From positions 1 to 57,634 of the forward strand of contig JABCZD010000020.1 of NCBI GenBank assembly GCA_013289855.1: 57,634 bases of DNA, in the 5' to 3' direction. Shown here one piece after another: positions 7,689-16,829 of this stretch (the stretch's first letter is position 1; each line of letters begins with the position of its first letter). The position numbers and the translations under genes are program-made. A model generated the notes under the pieces. It did no database searches and was not told the DNA's origin. It saw only the letters and a program-made list of their open reading frames with translations. This DNA comes from Acidobacteriota bacterium (GTDB lineage: Bacteria; Acidobacteriota; Terriglobia; Acidiferrales; UBA7541).

Positions 7689-8903
7689 TTAGGTGCGGTA
7701 GCTGGCATTGACGCGCACGTATTCGGCGGTGAAGTCGCAGGTCCAATAGCGGGCCACGGCTGGGCCGGCGTGGAGATCCACGACGATGGGAACGTGCTTG
7801 GCCAGCAGACGATTGCTGGCGGCGCGTTCGTTGAAATTGAGCGGCTGGCCACGACGCAGGACCGGGACTCCGGCCATTCTTATGTCGACTTTGGCGGGAT
7901 CGAATACCTCACCGGAACGGCCCGCGGCGGCGAAAATGCGGCCCCAGTTGGGGTCGGCGCCGGCGAAGGCGGTTTTGACCAGCGGCGAGGTGGCGATGGT
8001 TGCGGCGATACGTTTGGCGGAGGCAGGTGATTTTGCGCCGCGAACTTCTATTTCGATTACGCGTTGCGCGCCTTCGCCGTCGGCCACGATTTGCAGGGCG
8101 AGGGAGCGGCAGACGTCTTCGAGAGCGATGAGAAAGGCGCGATGCGCGGAGGTGTCTGATTTTATCGAGTGCGCACCGGCGGCGCCGTTGGCTAGAACCA
8201 ACAAAGTGTCGTTGGTAGAGGTGTCGCCGTCGACGCTAATGGCGTTGAAGGTGCGTGATGCCACATAATGCAGAGTTTTCTGCAAGAGGCCGGGGGCGAT
8301 GGCGGCATCGGTGGCCACGAAAGCCAGCATGGTGGCCATGTTTGGGTGGATCATGCCAGCACCTTTGGCGCAGCCGACCAGATGGACGCGCTTGCCGGCC
8401 ATCTTGAAGGAGGCGTTGGCGGTTTTGGGGCGAGTGTCCGTGGTGCAGATGGCGAGCGAGAGCTCCGCGAAAGAGCGCGCGGAGGGGCGCTGGTGGCGCG
8501 TGACGATGGGCAGCGCGCGCAAAACTTTATCGAGCGGGAGCGGAACACCGATTACGCCGGTGGAGCAGACGAAGAGTTCTTGCGGCTGGCAATTCAGACG
8601 CTTGGCAGCTTCGTTCACGGTGCGGAGCGCGGCGGCGTGGCCGGCAGCGCCAGTGGCACAATTGGCGTTGCCAGCGTTGACGATTACTGCGCGCATGCGG
8701 CCATTGGAGGATTTGAGATGCTGGCGCGAGATTACTACTGGCGCAGCGACCACTAAGTTTTGCGTGAAGACCGCGGCTGCGGAGGCGGGAACTTCGCTGG
8801 ACAAAATTGCGAGATCGAGTGCGCCGGTTTTTTTTAGTCCGCAGGCCGTGGCGGCGAAGCGGAAGCCGCGCGGCAGGGACGATTCTGAGAGGGCATGCTT
8901 CAA
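7689..8903 (-). CDS. argJ: Glutamate N-acetyltransferase / ornithine acetyltransferase
   Basis: A 404-residue ArgJ. It transfers acetyl from N-acetylornithine to glutamate, closing the cyclic arginine pathway. The autocleavage site is intact: KGAGMIHPNMAT ending in T191, which becomes the nucleophile of the beta subunit. NAGNANCATG (77-86) and the SVDGDTSTNDT block are also typical. The start is a TTG 7 nt after GGAG; the neighbouring ATG is out of frame. Last gene of the arginine cluster. No argA or argE is present in the window, so the cyclic route is expected. Monofunctional versus bifunctional activity cannot be read from sequence. Confidence 0.96.
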   Translation of the reverse strand: MKHALSESSLPRGFRFAATACGLKKTGALDLAILSSEVPASAAAVFTQNLVVAAPVVISRQHLKSSNGRMRAVIVNAGNANCATGAAGHAAALRTVNEAAKRLNCQPQELFVCSTGVIGVPLPLDKVLRALPIVTRHQRPSARSFAELSLAICTTDTRPKTANASFKMAGKRVHLVGCAKGAGMIHPNMATMLAFVATDAAIAPGLLQKTLHYVASRTFNAISVDGDTSTNDTLLVLANGAAGAHSIKSDTSAHRAFLIALEDVCRSLALQIVADGEGAQRVIEIEVRGAKSPASAKRIAATIATSPLVKTAFAGADPNWGRIFAAAGRSGEVFDPAKVDIRMAGVPVLRRGQPLNFNERAASNRLLAKHVPIVVDLHAGPAVARYWTCDFTAEYVRVNASYRT

Positions 8904-9014
8904 AGCTTGAGCTCCGGAAGGGCTAGCGTGGCGAACCCGGAAGCAACCTCCCGTCCTCCACGCGATTGGCGGAATTGTTTTTGTTGGCGCTGACGGATGA
9001 CGACGCGATCATGG

Positions 9015-10430
9015 CTAGGCTCCTAGTTTGAGTAAACGGCTTTCTAAATCGGTGATGGCGGCGCGCACGGATTCTGGCGCGGTGCCTCCCGAAACTTTTT
9101 TTGCGGCGAGCGCGGAGATGACGTTTAAACCATCCGCGAAATCCGGGCCGAAGCTGGGTGAAAGTTGCTGCAGCGTTTCGAGCGGCAGGTCCACCCAGGA
9201 CTTGCCGGTTTGTTCCGCCTCGCGCAGGACTTTTCCTACGATATCGTGGGCCTGGCGGAAAGGCACGCCTTTGCGGACAAGATAATCGGCGGCTTCCGTG
9301 GCCAGCAATACGGGATTAGACGCGGCCTGGCGCAAACGGTCAACGCGGAAGCTGGTGGTGGAGATAGCACCGGCGGCGACAGCTAGCATGGCGTTGATTT
9401 GATCGTGCGCGGTGAAGAGCGATTCTTTGTCTTCCTGCAGGTCGCGCTGGTAGCTGGTGGGCAAGCCTTTCAGCGTGGTGAGTAGTGCGAGCAACGCCGC
9501 CGTGATGCGGCCGGATTTGCCGCGGATGAGTTCCCAGGAATCGGGATTTTTCTTTTGCGGCATCAGGCTGCTGCCGGTGGAATATTCGTCAGAGAGTTGC
9601 ACGTAGGCGAATTCTTGCGAGGCGAAGAGGACATAGTCTTCGGCGATGCGCGAAAGATGCGTGGCGATGCCGGAGAGGGCGAAGAGGTAGTCCAGCGCGA
9701 AATCGCGGTCGCTGACGGCGTCGAGGCTGTTGGCGGTCACTTTCGAAAAGCCGAGGTCGCTGGCGATGGCTTCGCGATTGATGTTGAAACTGTTGCCGGC
9801 GAGGGCGCCGGAGCCCATGGGGCAGGCGTCCGCGGATTGCGCGGCGCTTTGCAGGCGCGGGATGTCGCGCGTTAAGGATTCGGCCTGGGCTAGCAGAAAA
9901 TGCGAGAGGAGGATGGGTTGCGCGTGCTGCGTGTGGGTCATGCCGGCCATGGGCACGCCGAGATGTGTTTTGGCTTGCGCCAACAGGGCTTGGACTGCGG
10001 CGGCGACAGCGTGTTGCGTTTGTTTGGCGGCGGCGCGGATGAAGAGGCGGAAATCCGTGGCGACCAGCTCGTTGCGGCTGCGGCCGGTGTGCAGTTTCCA
10101 GCCGAGCGGGCCCAGTTCTTCGACGAGGGCTTTTTCCACGAAGTGGTGGACGTCTTCGGCGTCTGCGCCGAAATGTTCGAGCCACTCGCTGTCGGTGGCA
10201 GCGCGTTTGGCGATGCGGTCCAGCGCGGCCAACGTTAGCTGAACTTCGTAGGCGGTGAAGATGCCGATGGGCTCGAGGGCTTTGGCCCAGGCGCGGTCGA
10301 CGGCGATTTCGTAGGGGAGCAAGCGTTGATCGAACGCGAAGGAACGCTGGAAGGCGTCGAAGTGCGCGTTGGGCGCGGTGTCGAAGCGGCCTCCCCAGAG
10401 GCGGTCGTCTTTGCGTTTGGCGGTGGGCAT
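9015..10430 (-). CDS. argH: Argininosuccinate lyase
   Basis: A 471-residue enzyme of the fumarase/aspartase superfamily that splits argininosuccinate into arginine and fumarate. The signature loop GSSLMPQKKNPD is intact, as are the N-terminal LWGGRFD start and the THTQHAQP block carrying catalytic histidine. Length is normal. It lies 67 bp downstream of argG, a gap that contains a REP-like palindrome, and upstream of argJ. Starts at ATG. Confidence 0.97.
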   Translation of the reverse strand: MPTAKRKDDRLWGGRFDTAPNAHFDAFQRSFAFDQRLLPYEIAVDRAWAKALEPIGIFTAYEVQLTLAALDRIAKRAATDSEWLEHFGADAEDVHHFVEKALVEELGPLGWKLHTGRSRNELVATDFRLFIRAAAKQTQHAVAAAVQALLAQAKTHLGVPMAGMTHTQHAQPILLSHFLLAQAESLTRDIPRLQSAAQSADACPMGSGALAGNSFNINREAIASDLGFSKVTANSLDAVSDRDFALDYLFALSGIATHLSRIAEDYVLFASQEFAYVQLSDEYSTGSSLMPQKKNPDSWELIRGKSGRITAALLALLTTLKGLPTSYQRDLQEDKESLFTAHDQINAMLAVAAGAISTTSFRVDRLRQAASNPVLLATEAADYLVRKGVPFRQAHDIVGKVLREAEQTGKSWVDLPLETLQQLSPSFGPDFADGLNVISALAAKKVSGGTAPESVRAAITDLESRLLKLGA

Positions 10431-10456
10431 TTTTACTCGCCGAGCAAATCAAATTC

Positions 10457-10472
10457 GCGCAGCATGCTGCGC
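10457..10472. repeat. REP-like palindrome, copy C
   Basis: GCGCAGCATGCTGCGC, a perfect 16-bp palindrome followed by CACTACAG, in the argG-argH gap. Shares its core with copies at 7569 and 11811. In a transcript it could form a stem affecting mRNA stability between the two genes. Confidence 0.8.
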
Positions 10473-10497
10473 CACTACAGAATCAAAGGCGGATCAA

Positions 10498-11724
10498 CTA
10501 TTTCTTGCTTCCTTCGGCTTTGGCTTTCGGGCGCACCGTTACTGGAAGCGCGAACAAGTTTATGAAGCCTTCGGCGTCTTTGGGATTGTAGCGGCCCATG
10601 GTGAAGCTGGCCAAATCGGCGCGATACAAGGAGAACGTCGATTTGCGGCTCGATACGTTGAGTGTGCCCTTCCAGAGTTTTAGGCCGACGGAGCCGGTGA
10701 CGAATTGCTGCGCGACTTTGAAGAAGCCGTCCAGCGATTCGCGCAGCGTGGAAAACCACACGCCGTTGTAGACGAGTTCGGCGTAGCGATGCGAAAGCGC
10801 TTGCTGGAAGTGGGCGGTTTCGCGATCGACGGTGAGGCGCTCGAGTTCCTGATGGGCTTTGACGAGCAGCGTCCCGCCGGGGGTCTCGTAGGCGCCGCGG
10901 GACTTCATGCCGACGAGACGATTTTCGACCAAGTCGGTGCGGCCGACGCCGTGCTTCGCGGCGATATCGTTGAGCTTGTTGAGTAGATCGACGGGGCCGA
11001 GTTTTGCGCCGTTGACGGAGACGGGCGTGCCGGACTCAAAACCGATTTCGACTTCTTCGGCTTTGTCCGGTGCGTTTTCTGGCGAGACGACCCACTGCCA
11101 CATGGCTTCGTTCGGCGAATTGGCGGGATCTTCGAGCTCGCCGCCTTCGTGGCTGAGGTGCCAGATGTTGCGGTCGCGGCTGTAGATATTTTTTTTGCTC
11201 TGCTCGACGGGAACGTTGTGAGCTTGCGCGTAGGCGATGGCATCTTCGCGGGAATCGATGTCCCACTCGCGCCAGGGGGCGATAATTTGCACGTTGGGCG
11301 CGATGGCTTTGAAGGCCAGCTCGAAGCGGACCTGGTCGTTGCCCTTGCCGGTGCAGCCGTGGGATAGGCCGTCGGCGCCGAGTTGCAGCGCAATTTCAGC
11401 CTGGCGCTTGGCGATTACCGGGCGGGCCATGGATGTGCCGAGAAGGTAGGTGTGTTCGTAGACCGCGCCGGCGCGCAGCGTGGGCCAGATGTAGTCGCGG
11501 ACGAACTCTTCGCGAAGATCTTCGATGGTGGCTGAAGACGCGCCGGTGGCGAGAGCTTTCTTTTTTGCGGCTTCCAGGTCTTCCTGCTGGCCGACGTCGC
11601 CGATCATCGCGATGACCTCACAGCCGTAATTCTCTTTGAGCCACGGGATGATGATGGAGGTGTCCAGGCCGCCGGAATAGGCTAGGACTACTTTTTTGGG
11701 TTTGTTTGGTGCGGGTTTGTTCAC
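10498..11724 (-). CDS. argG: Argininosuccinate synthase
   Basis: A 408-residue ATP-dependent enzyme joining citrulline and aspartate. The N-terminal PP-loop LAYSGGLDTS, the TGKGNDQVRFE block and the C-terminal YNGVWFSTLRE region are typical. The GTG at 11724 gives the usual N-terminus (VNKPAPNKPKKVVLAYSGG) with AAAGGGAA upstream; an in-frame extension to 11820 runs over the REP-like repeat and is unlikely to be coding. A 190-bp gap with two palindromes separates it from argF. Confidence 0.97.
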   Translation of the reverse strand: MNKPAPNKPKKVVLAYSGGLDTSIIIPWLKENYGCEVIAMIGDVGQQEDLEAAKKKALATGASSATIEDLREEFVRDYIWPTLRAGAVYEHTYLLGTSMARPVIAKRQAEIALQLGADGLSHGCTGKGNDQVRFELAFKAIAPNVQIIAPWREWDIDSREDAIAYAQAHNVPVEQSKKNIYSRDRNIWHLSHEGGELEDPANSPNEAMWQWVVSPENAPDKAEEVEIGFESGTPVSVNGAKLGPVDLLNKLNDIAAKHGVGRTDLVENRLVGMKSRGAYETPGGTLLVKAHQELERLTVDRETAHFQQALSHRYAELVYNGVWFSTLRESLDGFFKVAQQFVTGSVGLKLWKGTLNVSSRKSTFSLYRADLASFTMGRYNPKDAEGFINLFALPVTVRPKAKAEGSKK

Positions 11725-11810
11725 TTGGTATTTCCCTTTCGATTTGAGGCTGAAATTTTTTCGTCGATAAAAACAATTCGAGCTAAATCGGAGCGATCGT
11801 GCCGAGATGG

Positions 11811-11828
11811 GGCGCAGCATGCTGCGCC
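11811..11828. repeat. REP-like palindrome, copy D
   Basis: GGCGCAGCATGCTGCGCC, a perfect 18-bp palindrome followed by ACTATAAAG, between argF and argG. Same family as copies at 7569 and 10457. Confidence 0.8.
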
Positions 11829-11891
11829 ACTATAAAGCTAGATTCGCATCCGTGACTTCCCAGCCGTTGCGCAGTCATAGTCGCTACGAGA

Positions 11892-11911
11892 GCACAGACT
11901 GAAGTCTGTGC
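11892..11911. repeat. Palindrome GCACAGACT-GA-AGTCTGTGC
   Basis: A perfect 9-bp inverted repeat with a 2-nt centre, followed by CACCTACGA and ending three bases before the argF stop codon. It has the architecture of the REP-like elements nearby (palindrome then a CTAC-type tail) but a different arm sequence. It may act as a stem at the 3' end of argF. Confidence 0.65.
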
Positions 11912-11914
11912 CAC

Positions 11915-12862
11915 CTACGAGAATAACGTGTGCAGGATGGCTTTCTGCACGTACATACGATTTTCGGATTGATCCAGGACGACAGATTGCGGGCCGTCGA
12001 GCACTTCCGAAGTGACTTCGCACTCGCGATGCGCCGGAAGGCAGTGCATGAAGAAAGCGTTCGGCGCGGCGAGAGCCATGAGCGCGGCATTCACCTGATA
12101 CGGGGTGAACACGGAGTTGCGCACCTTTTGTTGGGCTTCAAAACCCATACTGGTCCAGGAGTCGGTGTAGACGGCGTCTACTCCGGCGACGGCTTCGCGA
12201 GGGTCGGTGACCAACTCAATCTTGGCGCGGGTTTCTTTCGCGACGCGCCGCGAATCTTGCAAAACGTCGCGGTCCGGCGCGTAGTCCGGCGGCGTGGCGA
12301 TGCGCAGATGCACGCCGAGACGGGCGGCGAGAAAAATGAGCGAGTGGCAGACGTTGTTGCCGTCACCGATATAGGCCAGCTTGAAGCCGCGGAGGTCGCC
12401 AACTTTTTCTTCGAGGGTGAAGAAGTCGGCCAGGGCCTGGCAGGGATGGAAGCGGTCGGACAGCGCGTTGATCACGGGGATGCCGGCGCTGGCAGCCATT
12501 TCGTCCAGCACACGCTGTTCGTAAACACGGGCGACGATGCCTTGCACCCAGCGCTCAAGGTTGCGCGCTACATCGGCGATGGATTCGCGTTCGCCGAGTC
12601 GGGCTTGGGTATGGTCGAGAAAAACGACCGAGCCTCCCATGGACTGAATGCCAACTTCGAAAGTGACGCGTGTGCGCAACGAGGGCTTTTCAAAAATGAG
12701 CGCGATGAATTTGCCGTGCAAAGTTTTTGCGTAGCGGCCAGGATTGGCTTTGATGTCGGCAGTAAGTCGCAGGAGATCGTGCGTGTGCGAAGGGCTCCAC
12801 TCAGCTCCGGTGAGGAGATCGTTGGACAATAAAATGGATGATGCGAGGGTCGTGGTGGTCAT
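11915..12862 (-). CDS. argF: Ornithine carbamoyltransferase
   Basis: A 315-residue enzyme making citrulline from ornithine and carbamoyl phosphate. The carbamoyl-phosphate loop appears as KPSLRTR (the usual S-x-R-T motif), and the ornithine-binding HCLPAHR motif is present near the C-terminus. Length is normal. Starts at ATG after AAGG. Lies 22 bp downstream of argD, with a palindrome directly after its stop. Confidence 0.96.
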   Translation of the reverse strand: MTTTTLASSILLSNDLLTGAEWSPSHTHDLLRLTADIKANPGRYAKTLHGKFIALIFEKPSLRTRVTFEVGIQSMGGSVVFLDHTQARLGERESIADVARNLERWVQGIVARVYEQRVLDEMAASAGIPVINALSDRFHPCQALADFFTLEEKVGDLRGFKLAYIGDGNNVCHSLIFLAARLGVHLRIATPPDYAPDRDVLQDSRRVAKETRAKIELVTDPREAVAGVDAVYTDSWTSMGFEAQQKVRNSVFTPYQVNAALMALAAPNAFFMHCLPAHRECEVTSEVLDGPQSVVLDQSENRMYVQKAILHTLFS

Positions 12863-12884
12863 GTTTTACCTTTTTTATTTTTGA

Positions 12885-14237
12885 TTACCTTGCCGCCGCG
12901 TGGGCGTGTTGCGAAGTTGGCGCGGCTCCGGAGACCTTTGCCAGCGAAGATATTTTCGCGGCTTCCGCCAGGACGGTTTCAAAGACGCGCAGAAAATCGC
13001 GCACCTGCGCTTGCGAAACGATAAATGGCGGCAACAGGCGAATGGTGAAATCGTGCGTGCAATTGATGAGCAGGCCCTGCTGCAACGCGGAGGCGACCAA
13101 CGGCGCGCCATCAATGGAAAGCTCGACGCCGAGGATCAGGCCTTCGCCGCGGACCTCGCGAATGAAATCGAATTTTGCGGCCAGGGTTTCGAGGCCTTTG
13201 CGCAGTTCCGCGCCGCGATCACGAATATTCACGAGCAATTTGGAGTCTTCGACGGTCTTCAGGAACTCCAGCGCAGCGGCGCAGATCAGCGGGCCGCCGC
13301 CGAAGGTGGTGCCATGCACGCCGGGAGACACGCGAGCGGCTACCGCTTCGCTGGCGAGGATGGCGCCGAGCGGCAGACCAGCGGCCAACGGCTTGGCGAC
13401 GAGAACAATGTCCGGCTTGGAAGAAAATTTCTGGTAGGCGAAGTAACGGCCGGTACGGCCGAGGCCGCATTGAATTTCGTCGGCGATGAGCAGCGCGCCG
13501 TATTGCGTGGCCAGGGCGCGAGCACGATTCCAAAACGCTTCGCTGGCGGGATGGATGCCGCCTTCACCCTGGATGGTTTCGAGAATCACGGCGCAGACGG
13601 TGTCGTCAAATTTGGATTCGAGATCGGCAACGTCGTTGAAACGGACAAATTCGACGCCGGGCACTACGGGCGCGAAGGGCAGGCGATATTTCTCCGTGGC
13701 GGTGACGCTGACGGCGCCGAAGGTGCGGCCGTGGAAAGAGTTCTCCATCGCCAGGATGCGGTGCTTGGGCGCGACGGCGGATGCAGCCAGTCCTTCCGGG
13801 CGGGCGTGCAGCCGCGCAAGTTTTAGTGCGCCGTCGATGGCTTCCGTGCCGCTATTGGCAAAGAATACGCGGTCCATGCCGGACCACTCCGCAAGCTTGC
13901 GCGCCAGCGGGCCCTGGTAGGCGTTATGGAAGAGATTAGAGAGATGGATGGCGCGCGCGACCTCGCGGCGGACGGTCTTAACAATGCGCTGATGCGCGTG
14001 GCCGAGACCGTTGACGGCGATGCCACCGAGAAAATCGAGATATTTTTTGCCGGAGGAATCGAATACGTAGCAGCCGCGCCCATGCGTGAAGACGATGGGC
14101 TGGCGTTTGTAGGTGGGCAGAAGAAATTTTTCAGCGTCAAGAATGCGCTGATCGGAATGCGCACGTGAGGCGGCCGCCGGATTTTTTAGCGAAGCGGTCC
14201 GCGCCGTGGGCCGCGATTTTTTGATTTTGCGCATCAC
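12885..14237 (-). CDS. argD: Acetylornithine aminotransferase
   Basis: A 450-residue class III PLP aminotransferase converting N-acetylglutamate semialdehyde to N-acetylornithine. FFANSGTEAIDGALKLAR, the IADEIQCGLGRTG block and the PLP-lysine region VLVAKPLAAGLPLGA are clear. It carries about 30 extra polar residues at the N-terminus and an Ala/His-rich tail, making it somewhat longer than the roughly 400-residue norm. The start is GTG at 14237 (GTGA overlap with the argB stop) or the adjacent ATG at 14234. Translationally coupled to argB. Confidence 0.93.
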   Translation of the reverse strand: MMRKIKKSRPTARTASLKNPAAASRAHSDQRILDAEKFLLPTYKRQPIVFTHGRGCYVFDSSGKKYLDFLGGIAVNGLGHAHQRIVKTVRREVARAIHLSNLFHNAYQGPLARKLAEWSGMDRVFFANSGTEAIDGALKLARLHARPEGLAASAVAPKHRILAMENSFHGRTFGAVSVTATEKYRLPFAPVVPGVEFVRFNDVADLESKFDDTVCAVILETIQGEGGIHPASEAFWNRARALATQYGALLIADEIQCGLGRTGRYFAYQKFSSKPDIVLVAKPLAAGLPLGAILASEAVAARVSPGVHGTTFGGGPLICAAALEFLKTVEDSKLLVNIRDRGAELRKGLETLAAKFDFIREVRGEGLILGVELSIDGAPLVASALQQGLLINCTHDFTIRLLPPFIVSQAQVRDFLRVFETVLAEAAKISSLAKVSGAAPTSQHAHAAAR

Positions 14238-15082
14238 GCCGCCGAAAGAGCCGCTTGGGCCGTCGAGAGAGGTTCGCGCAGCACGCGGGTACCCGGGATG
14301 CTCGGAGCATTGTCATTGGCGGCTTCGCTGGCGTGGGCGGCGCGTAGCAGCGCGTCGGGAGCCGTGCCACCGACGATGCGAACATCGCGGACGTGGCCTT
14401 CGATGGCGCGCTTCGCGGCTTCGAGTTTGAGCACCATGCCGCCGGAGACCACGTGACACTGGACCAGGCGCTCGACTTCTTCGCAGGTGATGGTAGAGAG
14501 AACCCTCTCGCCATCGAGCACGCCGGGAACGTCGGTTAAGTAGATGAGTTGGTCGGCGTTGAGATATTCAGCGCAGGCGGCGGCCATGTGATCCGCGTTA
14601 ATGTTGTACAACTCATTGTCAGCACCAAGGCCGAGACAAGGGGCCACGGGCAACAGATTTTCGCGCCACAGCGATTCGATAAATTCCGTATTCAAACCGA
14701 TGAGATATCCGACGAAGCCCAAACCGCCAGTCACTTCGTTGTGCACCATGGGTTCGGCAGTGAAGCAAGAGGCGTCCGCCGCAGAAATGCCGACGGCGGG
14801 CTGACCTTCAGCGGTGATAGCCGCGGCGAGACGCTTATTCAACAATCCGGCAAAGACCATTACCGCGACATCTCGCGTTTCGCGATCCGTGATGCGCAGA
14901 CCGCCCGTGAACTTGCTTTCGATGCCCATGCGCTGCAGCGTGGCGGTGAAGAGCCGGCCGCCACCGTGCACGACAAGGATTTCGTGGCCAGCGTGCGCGA
15001 GCGCTACTACCTGGCGCGCCAAGTCGCGCACCACGGCTTCGTCTTCGAGTAAAGCTCCCGCGAATTTGATAATCGTTCTCAT
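14234..15082 (-). CDS. argB: Acetylglutamate kinase
   Basis: A 282-residue amino-acid kinase that phosphorylates N-acetylglutamate. FAGALLEDE at the N-terminus (the usual K-x-GG region is modified to KFAGALL), VVHGGG at about 38-43 and the NINADHMAAACA block fit the family. The start overlaps the argC stop and its own stop overlaps the argD start, so the genes are tightly coupled. Likely feedback site for arginine, as in other ArgB proteins, but the N-terminal extension needed for strong arginine sensitivity is not obvious. Confidence 0.93.
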   Translation of the reverse strand: MRTIIKFAGALLEDEAVVRDLARQVVALAHAGHEILVVHGGGRLFTATLQRMGIESKFTGGLRITDRETRDVAVMVFAGLLNKRLAAAITAEGQPAVGISAADASCFTAEPMVHNEVTGGLGFVGYLIGLNTEFIESLWRENLLPVAPCLGLGADNELYNINADHMAAACAEYLNADQLIYLTDVPGVLDGERVLSTITCEEVERLVQCHVVSGGMVLKLEAAKRAIEGHVRDVRIVGGTAPDALLRAAHASEAANDNAPSIPGTRVLREPLSTAQAALSAA

Positions 15083-16125
15083 TGGAGTGCGGTTTGCTCC
15101 TCTATCCCCAGCATGTGATTCCAGTTCTGAACGGCCTGGCCGGCCGCGCCTTTTCCGAGATTGTCGAGGCAGGAAACGATGATCAGGCGGCGGCCGCTTT
15201 TATCCAGAGCAAAACCCAGGTCGCAATAATTCGTGTGTGTCACATGCTGCAACTCCGGCAAAGCTCCGGCGGCGCTGATGCGAATCATGGGTCTGCCGGC
15301 GTAGCACTGGCGAAATAAAGCCTCGACTTCTTCGAATGTACGCTTTTCGCTGAGCGAGACATAGATCGTTGATAAGATGCCGCGGGCGATGGGTAAGAGG
15401 TGCGTGGTAAAGGTCAAGTGCTCCGCGAGGAGGCCGGTGTGCTCCAAGATTTCCGGCGTGTGGCGATGTGAAAAAAGATTATAGGCTTTGAAATTTTCAT
15501 CGACTTCCACGAAATGCAAATCTTTGCGCGGTTCCTTGCCTGCGCCGCTGGCACCGGACTTGCAATCGGCAACTACCGAGCTCCCGGGAGCGATCCACTC
15601 CGCTTGTGCCAGTGGGTGCAGTGCGAGGATCACGCTGGTGGAGTAACAGCCCGGGTTGGCGATAAGACGAGCTTCCGAGAGAGTGTTTTGGGAAGCGGCA
15701 GAAGCATAAAGCTCCGGCAGTCCATAGACAGCTTCTGCAAGCCAGCGATCGTGATGCGCGGGAAATTTGTACCAGGATGTTAGCGTTTCGCCAGACTTGA
15801 AACGAAATGCAGCGCTGAGATCCACCACGCGAACCCCGCCCTCCAGCAGCATAGGGGCGATTGCTGCAGAAAACTCATGCGGTGTGGCCAAAAATGCGGT
15901 CCCGGCGGAACTTTCGGTGACGTCTTCTTCGACAAGTTTTCTGACCGGGGCATTTCCCCAGCCGCGAAATCTTGGGAAAAGCTCTGAAAGACATTTGGCG
16001 CCTTGCGTGTCTCGAACGTAAAACACGACGGACTTGGCAGAGGGATGCCGCAACAACAACTGCGCCAGCTCCAGTCCACTGTAGCCGGTGACACCAAGGA
16101 CGGCGATTTGGCCAGGATCTCTCAT
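15079..16125 (-). CDS. argC: N-acetyl-gamma-glutamyl-phosphate reductase
   Basis: A 348-residue NADPH-dependent reductase. The N-terminal Rossmann motif GVTGYSGLEL, the active-site cysteine in NPGCYSTSVIL, and the SGAGKEPRKDLHF region are present. Length matches type 1 ArgC. Its ATG overlaps the argR stop by 4 bp and its stop overlaps the argB start by 4 bp. Confidence 0.96.
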   Translation of the reverse strand: MRDPGQIAVLGVTGYSGLELAQLLLRHPSAKSVVFYVRDTQGAKCLSELFPRFRGWGNAPVRKLVEEDVTESSAGTAFLATPHEFSAAIAPMLLEGGVRVVDLSAAFRFKSGETLTSWYKFPAHHDRWLAEAVYGLPELYASAASQNTLSEARLIANPGCYSTSVILALHPLAQAEWIAPGSSVVADCKSGASGAGKEPRKDLHFVEVDENFKAYNLFSHRHTPEILEHTGLLAEHLTFTTHLLPIARGILSTIYVSLSEKRTFEEVEALFRQCYAGRPMIRISAAGALPELQHVTHTNYCDLGFALDKSGRRLIIVSCLDNLGKGAAGQAVQNWNHMLGIEEQTALQ

Positions 16126-16571
16126 TTCACCAGGGCTTCAATCTTTTTCTGCAGCGATTCGCGAGATTTCTTGCTCGGGGTGATGATCAGCACGGTGTCG
16201 TCGCCCGCAATGGTGCCGGCGACTTCGGGAAATTTTGCGCCATCGACGGCGGCGGCGAGAGGCTGCGCGCCGCTGGGAGGCGTCTTGAGAACCAGCATGT
16301 TCACGGCGGGCCGAATATCGCGCAAAAACTCAGCGAGTGCGCGCGTCAGCTGCGGCAAGCGAGCGGCGTCTTCGGGCAAAGCCACGGTGGAACGGTAGCC
16401 GCTTTGCGTTTTTACCAGGCGCAGTTCCTGAATGTCCCGGGAAAGCGTGGCTTGGGTGACGCGAAGCTTTTCTGAGGCGAGCCTGCGGCGCAGATCTTCC
16501 TGGCTGGCGATGTGGGCATCTCCGACCAGGCGGAGAATTTGTCCGTGACGAAATGTTTTTGTTACGCTCAT
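16122..16571 (-). CDS. argR: Arginine repressor
   Basis: A 149-residue ArgR: N-terminal winged helix (about 1-70, with RQ-like recognition region VTQATLSRDIQELRLVK) and a C-terminal oligomerisation/arginine-binding domain containing GTIAGDDTVLI. It is the first gene of the cluster and overlaps argC by 4 bp, so repressor and pathway are co-expressed. A perfect ARG-box palindrome sits 22 bp upstream of the ATG, implying autogenous control of the transcript by arginine. Confidence 0.95.
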   Translation of the reverse strand: MSVTKTFRHGQILRLVGDAHIASQEDLRRRLASEKLRVTQATLSRDIQELRLVKTQSGYRSTVALPEDAARLPQLTRALAEFLRDIRPAVNMLVLKTPPSGAQPLAAAVDGAKFPEVAGTIAGDDTVLIITPSKKSRESLQKKIEALVK

Positions 16572-16593
16572 AAAAACCCATTATACATCCATC

Positions 16594-16607
16594 TGTATTT
16601 TTATACA
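16594..16607. promoter_or_regulatory. ARG box upstream of argR
   Basis: TGTAT-TTTT-ATACA is a perfect inverted repeat that closely matches the AT-rich ArgR operator type found in many bacteria. It lies 22 bp upstream of the argR start. A further half-site TATACAT is at about 16582. Binding by the adjacent ArgR is inferred. Confidence 0.75.
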
Positions 16608-16829
16608 TTTCCAACGGACTGTCAATAAAGTTCTTACGAGAAGCGCTCTCGATCCGGTGAAGGCCATTTGCCATTGGTGAAGCACCCGATTTGCTCCTCG
16701 ATTTACCCGAGCAATTTACCCAGCCAATTTAGCCGACCAATTGCCTACCCCCATGCAGGTTTCGCAGCACTGCCGCGCAGGATACTGGATTTTATGTCAC
16801 AAGGATGTTAACTATCCTGTGCGGCCTCC

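Noticed and set aside
9589..10452. 287-codon Arg/His/Pro-rich frame on the minus strand
   Set aside because: Overlaps argH in another frame, composition not protein-like, no motifs; a shadow of a GC-rich gene.
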